Below are positions 56,191 through 64,000 of a stretch of 64,000 nucleotides of DNA, piece by piece. The stretch is from Magicicada septendecula. Taxonomy: Eukaryota; Arthropoda; Insecta; Hemiptera; Cicadidae. The stretch is from the NCBI GenBank assembly GCA_034769895.1, contig CM068373.1, positions 196,210,134 through 196,274,133 on the forward strand. Reading direction: 5' to 3'. A model generated the notes under the pieces. The model saw only the letters and a program-made list of their open reading frames with translations, was not told the origin of the DNA and ran no database searches. The stretch's first letter is position 1, and each line of letters opens with the position of its first letter. The translations under genes were made by a program, and so were the position numbers.

Positions 56191-57832
56191 GAACAACATC
56201 ACAGAACTAAAACACGACCCCACCGACAGATACCAAAACTCAGTAAAACAAATAGTCAACAAAGCCAAACACATTATGACACATAAACAAAAGCCCTACA
56301 TGAAACAAATCCGACCATCAGCACCTACACTCCAAGCGCTTCCCAAAATCCATAAAGAAGACATTCCGATCCGCCCCATTATCAACTACCGTAATGCCCC
56401 TGCACACAAACTGGCAAAATATCTAGACAAAATTATTAGACAACACACACAAATAGACAACAACATTGCAGTAAAAAACAACACAGACCTAGTAACAAAA
56501 ATAAAAGACATACACATCCCCCATAACGCCACATTAGCCTCCTTTGACATTAAAAACCTGTACACAAACATCCCCATCTCTGAAACAATCACCATCCTAC
56601 AAAACAAACTCAAACAGAACAACACACCAGACGAACTTATCAATGAAATAACAGAAACTCTGAACATTATCACAAAACAAAACTACTTTACTTATAACAA
56701 TAAATACTACACACAGAACGATGGCCTACCCATGGGCTCCCCCATATCCAGCATTCTAGCAGAAGTCTTCCTCCAACACTTAGAAAAAACAAAAATACTC
56801 ACAAACAATGACAGACACTCACATAAAATACTATATTGGCACAGATACGTTGATGACATTCTAATACTATACAGGGGAAACAAAAGACAATGTGAACAGT
56901 TACTAACGCACATAAACAAAATACATAAAAACATAACCTTCACTGCCGAATACGAACACAACAATACTATAAACTTCTTAGACCTCTCCATCACAAAACT
57001 AGAACACAGGCACAAATTCAGTATATACAGAAAACCAACTACAACTGACACACTAATACACAACACCTCCAATCACCCAATACAACACAAACTAGCTGCT
57101 TTTAGAACCATGATACATAGACTTAACAACATCCCCTTAGATGAAATAGACTACAAAGACGAACTAAACACGATAAAATATCTAGCAGAATCTAACGGTT
57201 ATGACAGAACAATAGTCAGTAAACTCCTACACAAAACACAAAACAAACAACAGACAAAGACAGAAAACAACAAATTCATAACACTAACATACATCAACAA
57301 ACAAACAGAAAAAATTGCCCACAAATTCAAAAAAGCAGGATACAGAATCGCTTACAAAACTACTAACAAAACAGAACACACACTATCAAAATGCATGCCC
57401 AAAGCACAAAACAAATTCGATCTACCCGGTGTATATAAACTAAATTGTTCAAATTGCAGTAAATTCTACATAGGCCAGACAGGACGCAGCTTCAAACAGA
57501 GATACATTGAACACACAAAAGCACTCCACACCACTACAGAATCTACCTTCGCAAACCACCTCACTGAAGCAAACCACACATATAAAAACATCGACAATAA
57601 CATGAACATACTACACGTACACACAAAAGGCCGAAAACTAGACACTCTAGAACAATTAGAAATATACAAACACACAAAAACAAATAAAAACGACATCCTA
57701 AACGAACAGACACAATTCAAATCGCACGCATTATTCGAACACATCTCACCACACACACACAGCTTCAATCTTTCGAAACACTTTCTCGTCGCCAACAACA
57801 AGACGAGCAGTGCTACTAACGACAGCCTCTGA
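56189..57832 (+). CDS. Penelope-like RT / GIY-YIG endonuclease (plus copy, 5'-truncated)
   Basis: The frame is open from about 56189 (NNITELKHDPTDRYQ) with the first ATG at 56276 (MTHKQKPYMKQ) and ends at TGA 57830-57832. It equals the minus copy from its residue ~103 on, with two amino-acid differences (SKC for SKR; HLT for HLI). It contains the complete RT motifs (ASFDIKNLYTNIP, GLPMGSPISS, YVDDILILYRG) and the GIY-YIG domain, but lacks the KADKGNTT segment, removed by the central junction. Probably not a functional full-length protein, although the catalytic core is whole. Confidence 0.9.
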   Translation, partial: KNNITELKHDPTDRYQNSVKQIVNKAKHIMTHKQKPYMKQIRPSAPTLQALPKIHKEDIPIRPIINYRNAPAHKLAKYLDKIIRQHTQIDNNIAVKNNTDLVTKIKDIHIPHNATLASFDIKNLYTNIPISETITILQNKLKQNNTPDELINEITETLNIITKQNYFTYNNKYYTQNDGLPMGSPISSILAEVFLQHLEKTKILTNNDRHSHKILYWHRYVDDILILYRGNKRQCEQLLTHINKIHKNITFTAEYEHNNTINFLDLSITKLEHRHKFSIYRKPTTTDTLIHNTSNHPIQHKLAAFRTMIHRLNNIPLDEIDYKDELNTIKYLAESNGYDRTIVSKLLHKTQNKQQTKTENNKFITLTYINKQTEKIAHKFKKAGYRIAYKTTNKTEHTLSKCMPKAQNKFDLPGVYKLNCSNCSKFYIGQTGRSFKQRYIEHTKALHTTTESTFANHLTEANHTYKNIDNNMNILHVHTKGRKLDTLEQLEIYKHTKTNKNDILNEQTQFKSHALFEHISPHTHSFNLSKHFLVANNKTSSATNDSL

Positions 57833-57874
57833 TGAAGCCTTCTATAGGTGAAAGCCGGTTTAGGCTGTAAGGTA
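57823..57874 (+). ncRNA. hammerhead-ribozyme-like motif (plus copy)
   Basis: CTGATGA (57829-57835), a short hairpin (CCT..AGG), GAAA (57850-57853), and a stem AGCC-GGTTTA-GGCT follow in the order of a type I hammerhead with short helix III; GCCT before the core can pair with AGGT after it (helix I). Weak points: the base after GGCT is G, whereas the cleavage site needs A, C or U; pairing helix I in register requires two extra bases in helix III; and helix II has a bulge or extra A. Hammerheads are known in Penelope-like elements at this place, which supports a functional or degenerate ribozyme. The gene's TGA stop lies within the CTGATGA box. Confidence 0.5.
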
Positions 57875-57938
57875 AAACTTTACGTTTTTACTTATAAAAA
57901 ACTTTGTGTTCCGAGTCGTCAATATTATAGTGATATTT

Positions 57939-57978
57939 AGTTAAGTAACGGACACGTCATGGACAACGAAATCCAAGA
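57939..57978 (+). other. 40-bp one-sided tail of the Penelope-like insertion
   Basis: Sequence between the end of the palindrome (57939) and the right target duplication, present only on this side. I did not find it elsewhere in the window. Its length fits the short terminal extension described for Penelope elements. Confidence 0.6.
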
Positions 57979-57990
57979 ATAAATCTTATT
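57979..57990 (+). repeat. target duplication, right (ATAAATCTTATT)
   Basis: Exact copy of 54059-54070. Confidence 0.85.
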
Positions 57991-58257
57991 GTATAAGAAC
58001 TCTTTCAAAAATATGGAGTTCATGGCTTGGAACAATATTAGCCATTTAAATGTTTTAATCCTATGAACACTTAAACTATTATCAGTCCTTTCTGTTTTTA
58101 CATCCATATTCCTTAAGGAATGGAAGTATGGTGATGGCAAAAAAAATCGTGTTAGAGATTATTGCAGATTCTGATTGTACTACACTCAAAACATGAAAAA
58201 AAGTCGTTTTCCGAAAAGTGTCTGTGTGTGTGTGTGTCTGTCTGTGTGTAGATTTTT

Positions 58258-59385
58258 TTTCTATGGCAAACGATAACTGCTGCAAATTCAAACAGAATCA
58301 AATAATTTTTTGCATACAGCCCTGATTTGTAGAGTACTCAAGACCTATTGTTTTTGGTGAAGATCGGTTGAGGGAAAGGGGTAGTTTACCTGCAACGGTT
58401 TTTTTTTATCAAGGGAAATTTTTTTTTTTGGCAAACGATAACAGCCGCAAATTCAAACAGAATTAAATAATGTTACGTATACAGCCCTGAATTGTAGAGT
58501 TCTCAAGACCTATTGTTTTTGGTGAAGATCGGTTAAGGGAAAGGGGTAGTTTACCTGTAACGTTTTATGTTTTAACAAGGGTATTTCCTATGGAAAACGA
58601 TAACAGCCGCAAATTCAAACAGAATCAAAAGATTATTTGCATACAGCCCTAAATTCTAGAGTTCTCAAGACCTATTGTTTTTGGTGAAGATCGGTTAAGG
58701 GAAAGGGGTAGTTTACCTGCAATGTTTTTTTAACAAGGGTATTTTCTATGGCAAACGATAACTGCCGCAAATTCAAACAGAATCAAATAATTTTTTGCAT
58801 ACAGCCCTGATTTGTAGAGTACTCAAGACCTATTGCTTTTGGTGAAGATCGGTTGAGGGAAAGGGGTAGTTTACCTGCAACGGTTTTTTTTTATCAAGGG
58901 AAATTTTTTTTTTTGGCAAACGATAACAGCCGCAAATTCAAACAGAATTAAATAATGTTTCGTATACAGCCCTGAATTGTAGAGTTCTCAAAACCTATTG
59001 TTTTTGGTGAAGATCGGTTAAGGGAAAGGGGTAGTTTACCTGTAACGTTTTATGTTTTAACAAGGGTATTTCCTATGGAAAACGATAACAGCCGCAAATT
59101 CAAACAGAATCAAAAGATTATTTGCATACAGCCCTAAATTCTAGAGTTCTCAAGACCTATTGTTTTTGGTGAAGATCGGTTAAGGGAAAGGGGTAGTTTA
59201 CCTGCAACGTTTTTTTATCAAGCGCATTTTCTATGGCAAACGATAACAGCCGCAAATTCAAACAGAATCAAATAATTTTTTGCATACGTCCCTGAATTGT
59301 AGAGGTCTCAAGGACTTTCGATTTTGGTGAAGATCGGTTAAGGGGAAGGGGTAGTTTACCTGCAACCTTTTACGTTTTAACAAGA
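58258..59385 (+). repeat. satellite with three-monomer higher-order repeat
   Basis: Seven monomers start at the shared word GG(C/A)AAACGATAAC at 58265, 58430, 58592, 58750, 58915, 59077 and 59235. Spacings are 165, 162, 158, 165, 162, 158. Monomers 1 and 4, 2 and 5, and 3 and 6 resemble each other much more than their neighbours, and monomer 7 is of type 1 (AATAATTTTTTGCATAC). So a 485-bp trimer is present twice plus one monomer. The conserved part runs through GAAGATCGGTTAAGGGAAAG and GGGTAGTTTACCTG. Confidence 0.92.
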
Positions 59386-59792
<407 letters not shown>

Positions 59793-59987
59793 CACGTTAT
59801 TTCTGGCATCACTCATGTTTATTTTCTTACATTTGCACGCTTTTTAAATGGAAAGTGCCGAAACCCACACCAACATGATGCGTGCAAGCCGAAAAAATGG
59901 ACATCAATTTGCTTACTGGCGAAGCTAGTAGTTAATGAATGGGTAGGCAAAAATCTTATCTTAAATTTTTTTTAAGGAATCACTAAA

Positions 59988-60135
59988 AGGACGGTGGTTC
60001 AAATCGGATGCTGAGGTAGAGTTTGCTGTAACCGAATGGTTCCACAAACAGCCGTAAGAATTTTACTAGCACGGAATCTACAGGTTAGCACAACAGTGGA
60101 ACTCATGTCTTAATGTTATTGGAGACTTCTTTTAA
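59988..60135 (+). pseudogene. mariner transposase C-terminal remnant
   Basis: One plus frame reads RWFKSDAEVEFAVTEWFHKQ, P, a stop, EFY, a stop, HGIYRLAQQWNSCLNVIGDF. This is the very end of mariner transposases (F.SD.EV...V..W...QP.EFY..GI..L..RW..C....GDY). Nothing of the upstream gene was found; the (AC)n tract lies 200 bp upstream. Confidence 0.65.
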
Positions 60136-60389
60136 AATCGTTGAATAAAAAATGCTTTACAGCTCTATACGTGTTTCTATTGAACAATCCTTGTATTAGT
60201 CATACACAATAATACAACTGATTGAACTTTAAATTTTTAAACTTGATTAGTTTCTATATATATATGTTTAATGTTACAAATAATTCAAATAACAATCTTG
60301 ATCATCTGTTAGTTCAGCAGAATAACAGTGACACTTTTAATAACCGCATAAAATAAACACTTAGAAACAACACAGGCGCTTTAACTTAA
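60136..60389. other. non-coding DNA
   Basis: AT-rich; nothing recognised. Confidence 0.4.
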
Positions 60390-60743
60390 CTGTTTGGACC
60401 ACAGAAGTGAGGCATGCCTCAACGCTCTATGTGTACAGCGCGGGACAATCCCCCCTCCCTTCACTTCCCTATCACACCACTACATTGCTTACATACGATG
60501 TATACAAAAAACGCTGAGGCAAGTTCAGGTTGCCTCATTCGCTTTAAACGAACTATGCCGAATCTCAACTGTCACCATCTAGCGGTCGCTCAATAAAGCA
60601 CGTTTCGGTTTAATAAATTTGACAGTCGCAGTAACAATGTATAATCTTTACGTTATGTAGTTCATACGTAGTTATAATTTTTATTCTTCAGAATTTTTTA
60701 GGGTAGGCATTGCCTCAATTGCCTCCATGTAACTTCGCCACTG
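60390..60743 (-). mobile_element. possible hAT-like terminus
   Basis: Read on the minus strand from 60743 the sequence begins CAGTGGCGAAGTTACATGGA, then GGCAATTGAGGCAATGCC, which has the look of a hAT end with subterminal GAGGCA repeats (also GAGGCATGCCTCAA near 60409 and GAGGCAA near 60515). No partner end or target duplication was found, so it is at best a fragment. Confidence 0.35.
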
Positions 60744-61300
60744 ATATATATGTGTACAACGTTATCGGCAACAAAGAAGTAGTTTTTGTTAAAATTCCTT
60801 CCCGGGATATTTGGCCGTAGTCCAATGTTTTCTACAAAACCAGACATTTTGGCAATGCCATCGACTTCCATCATCAGTGAAAATCGAGTGCGATAACGTG
60901 AGGTGGTATACATTAGTGACCACAGTACTGTGGTTAAGGCTGAAGCAGTAAGTAGAAAGAAGTAGTTTCTATGGTAATATTTCATTTCGAAAATGATTTT
61001 AAATATAAATCTTAGAATATGGAAGTCATGATGGTTCTCCATACCGATATTTATTATTATTATTTAACATCCCCTTATATATTAAACATTTCCACCCATA
61101 CTTTAGTTATTGTCATTCCTACAAATGTCTTGTAATAACAAAGTGATATAAAATAATGAAATATTGGAAATACCTTCCATTTTATTATTTCATGATTTGC
61201 CAATTATCAAATATAAAAGTTGTTTTATAGCATATAGTTTAAGTCATAGTAACACTACAACTTTAAGTTTATTATATTTCAAAAACACTTACACTAGTAC
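60744..61300. other. non-coding DNA
   Basis: No gene. A 114-codon minus frame at 60698-61042 shows no recognisable motif and I do not support it as a gene. Confidence 0.4.
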
Positions 61301-63276
61301 ACTTTCACTGGTGGTTCTGACTTATTGAGTCTTATTATTCTCAGACCAGACCTTTAGTCATCATGGACTGTGAAGATTGGTTTATTTTTTTATCACACAA
61401 TAACTTTAGTTGGTGGACCTCTTATTATACTATATAACACTTTTGTTTATCAATAATTACACTTTTATAGGGTATCGGGATGTTATACTTTCTTTAATTG
61501 TATCTATGGGTTTGGGGTTTATGGTAGTTAATAATAGGTTTTATAATGGTTCTTCCATCCTATTTCTTCCTTTCTTCTTGTCTTCCTTCTTGTTTTCAAT
61601 CTTGGGTAAACCAAGGTACTCAGTGTTATCTCGACTGATGGTTGGTTCGGAGTATCTTCTTTATTTTTTGATACTGACTTTACTCTTCTTTCTTGGTTTC
61701 AGGGTATTGTTTATCTCCTGATAATAAACTTTATTCTACTTTCTTCTTGTGGCGGGTATTTTGTTGTTTCACCACTCCTAATCTGATTCTTTTTTCTTGA
61801 TTTTGTGGTATCTTATTTGTCTCCTGCTCCTAACCTCCTGGGTAAATTCCTGATTTTATAATATGAGTTTTCCTTAATTCTTTCTTTGACTTTTAATAGT
61901 GGTATTTTTTATAATTTAATGATTGCTTTTCTTTTATTGTGGTTTTTTCCTTTGAAGTAATTGAATTTCATTCGATATTCTTTTAGTATATGTAATGTAA
62001 TTATTTTTTATTATCTTAAATGAATTAATTATTGGTGGAATATCTGTCATGCTACAGAATGCCCTTCTCCAGAAGTGATTTTTTCAGACTATACTTGCTT
62101 TGTCTGAAACAATTGCTTATGATAATTATTCTAGTTTTTTATTATTCTTGACTTCCTTCCAATTCTAAAAATTTTCTTATTTATATTTGAGCTTATATTT
62201 TTCTCATTCTCACTTGATCTTCCTTGATAGTAATAGTCATCTGAGTTTCATATTTATTATTTTATTTTCATATTTCTTCTTAGTATTTTCTCCTTGGGAT
62301 ATTTCCTCCCTATCGTTCCCTACTTTGTGAGCTGGTTCAGTTCAGAGAGGCACAGTACGCTACTTCCTCTGCTGTCCAATACTTCACACATATTTGAGTA
62401 CAGAGGCAAATCATCTCTGCTCAAAAAACATATTAATACTGCTGGAATTATCTACAGACAGATTAAAAAATTATATCAGAATAGTACACTTTTGTTACTA
62501 TTTAAAAAATATCTTTGGATACTTTACTTATTACTTATTATATTGCTCAGAGATTTTAATATTCCTATCTCAGTTGTTCTTCTGACTCTTTAACTTGATG
62601 GTTAATTCATTTGATATCATGGTAGGAAGCTCTTCTATTAGTACATTTTTCAATTTTTCTTATCATATAAAGTTTTTGGTTATTAATGCTTTATTACTTT
62701 CTGGTTTTTTATTACAATCTGCATTGGTTTATAGTAGCATATATTTATGACATTTTTGGTTTGTTACTCTGTTTCTATTAGTTCCACTTGTTCTATGTTC
62801 TAGAACTTTCTTAATTGTCGTTATTACAATTAACATTTAATTCATAATCATTTCATATTAATTTGTTTAATTACATCATATCTTTGATTTTATTCTCAAA
62901 TTACTCCTCTCTTGGTTATTATTCTTTCGAATGAATGTTTTAATTAGTTTGATAATGAGGTCATCATTTCTCCTCATACCACTTCAAAGTTTCCTTATTT
63001 TATATTTCCACATAAGTTTCTGTATTTTATCATATTTAATCAATCAAATCGTATCACAGATTTTTATTCCCTTTTGTATCATTTTACTGAAGGTTTTTTA
63101 CACTTTATATTTATTGACATTAGACATTATCATGCTTCTTCAGAATTACTTGGTTTTATTCTAAATTCTGTTTCTTTTATTTATCTCATGATGATCCTTT
63201 ATAAATATGGTAAATATATTGTATGATTACCATAAATATGGTATTAATTCTCTTCTTTTTATTTCCATAGTTTTTT
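61300..63276. other. T-rich non-coding domain
   Basis: Plus strand rich in T with long pyrimidine runs; open frames are hydrophobic by composition only. Similar in style to 1-1800 and 41050-42790. Confidence 0.5.
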
Positions 63277-63279
63277 CTA

Positions 63280-63870
63280 ATAATTGGTTTGTAAGTTTTT
63301 CTTACATTGTTTTGAATTTTTACAATTCAAAAATTCTTTTCTTCTTTATTATTATATTTCCAAAATATTTCTTTCAAATAATTGGTTAGTAAGGTTGGCT
63401 TACTTTATTTTTTTAATTTAGACGGTTTCTAAATTCTGTTTCTTTTTTGTATTCTTACCAAAATGTTTCTTTCAAATAAATGGTTAGTAAGGTGTGCTTA
63501 CAATATTTTTTTGAATTTGGACGGATGATTCAAAATTCATTCTTCTTATATTTCCATAAAGTTTTCACAAATAATTGGCTTGTAAGGTGTGCTTACAATA
63601 TTTTTTAGAATTTTGATGGTTTATTCAAAATTCAATCTTTTTATATTTCCTCAAAGTGTTTTATAAATACTTGGCTTGTAAGGTGTGCTTACAATATTTT
63701 TAAATTTTATGGGATTCTAAATTCTTTTTATCTTCTCTTGCCAAAATGTTTTTTCCTTAAATAAATGGTTAGTAAGGTGTGCTTACTTTTGTTTTAGAAT
63801 TTAGATGGTTAAGTCAAAATTCTTCTTATATTATTTTATTTCTCATGATACCTTTCATAAATAATTGTAA
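63280..63870 (+). repeat. ~97-bp tandem repeat, six units
   Basis: The anchor ATAATTGG (or ATAAATGG, ATACTTGG) falls at 63280, 63378, 63476, 63571, 63667 and 63761, with a partial ATAATTG at 63861; spacings are 98, 98, 95, 96, 94 and 100. Each unit then reads .TAGTAAGGTGTGCTTAC and ..AAATTC.., followed by CTTTTTATATTTCC-like words. TAAGGTGTGCTTA forms a small stem (TAAG/CTTA). Copies are diverged by roughly a fifth. Confidence 0.88.
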
Positions 63871-64000
63871 TAGTTTTCATAATTAAGTGGTAAACATATC
63901 ATATTAGTTTCATAAATATTGTATGACTCTCTTTCTTGTCTTTATTTCAAAAGTATTTCTTATTATTATTTTTCTTTTATACCCAGGTGGATGATTTTTA

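Larger units (their letters stand above)
54071..57978. mobile_element. Penelope-like element, head-to-head palindromic insertion (3.9 kb)
   Basis: Two nearly identical copies point outward (3' ends outside). The outer ends (54070-54200 and 57810-57939) are exact mirror images over more than 100 bp. The palindrome ends at 57939, but the insertion continues on the right for about 40 bp (to 57978) before the 12-bp duplication. Such one-sided short extensions and variable-length duplications are known for Penelope-like elements. The two proteins differ at only two places in 518 residues, so the insertion is recent. The centre (about 55820-56190) is a patchwork of element pieces. Both copies keep RT and GIY-YIG domains. 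Confidence 0.93.

Noticed and set aside
59995-60015. GGTTCAAATC, like a tRNA B box (also near 11410)
   Set aside because: No A box or cloverleaf; both lie inside transposase remnants whose frames explain the sequence.
60698-61042. 114-codon minus-strand frame
   Set aside because: No recognisable motif, partly overlaps a possible hAT terminus, and no splice or start context supports it.
61410-63389. Several hydrophobic open frames that look like membrane proteins
   Set aside because: Hydrophobicity follows directly from T-rich DNA; there are no conserved motifs and the frames are short.

Overview
This is a gene-poor, transposon-dense stretch of an animal nuclear genome. Overall base composition is AT-rich. 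Coding regions are short and broken, dinucleotide microsatellites are long, and at least two open reading frames are bounded by consensus splice sites. The mix of element families (Penelope-like, Tigger/pogo, mariner, several hAT lineages, Harbinger, MULE, Jockey-like and RNase H-bearing LINEs) suggests an arthropod, probably an insect with a large genome. The species cannot be told from the sequence. Nothing bacterial is present (no operons, CRISPR arrays or Shine-Dalgarno-led genes), and I found no tRNA or rRNA gene.

Layout. 1-1.8 kb: T-rich DNA with degenerate tandem repeats. 2.6-6.9 kb: an old MULE transposase on the minus strand, split by a clean 1.85-kb insertion. 7.8-9.0 kb: a Jockey-like LINE fragment (minus). 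9.8-14.0 kb: a complete hAT element with an 8-bp target duplication. 16.0-16.8 kb: a foldback hairpin and a LINE tail. 17.3-20.3 kb: a complete Harbinger element with its two convergent genes. 21.6-22.2 kb: a LINE RT fragment. 22.7-25.3 kb: a second hAT. 25.5-27.5 kb: remnants of a second Penelope-like element, a DDE_3 transposase and a LINE. 28.4-28.9 kb: microsatellites.

29.3-47.3 kb holds what looks like the only uninterrupted spliced gene. It is a MULE-derived protein with a SWIM zinc finger on the minus strand. Its 1.9-kb main exon (31167-29265) joins in phase with a 134-nt exon at 47258-47125 across a 16-kb intron. That intron contains a decayed mariner, a 5.6-kb hAT and an internally deleted mariner, all coding on the opposite strand.

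47.4-49.4 kb: the C-terminus of a Mutator-like transposase split by a LINE. 50.4-52.6 kb: a Tigger (pogo) element with a single stop codon. 54.06-57.99 kb: a very young Penelope-like retroelement in head-to-head palindromic form, with a 12-bp target duplication, a 40-bp one-sided tail and a hammerhead-ribozyme-like motif at each outer end. 58.26-59.4 kb: a small satellite with three-monomer higher-order structure. The rest is a microsatellite, a mariner C-terminus, a possible hAT terminus, and T-rich DNA ending in a ~97-bp tandem array.

The most unusual items are the Penelope-like palindrome with its template-switch-like centre and ribozyme-like ends, the intact spliced MULE/SWIM gene, the higher-order satellite, and the excess of the palindrome TAGGCCTA. 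All calls come from reading the sequence by eye; no database search was run.
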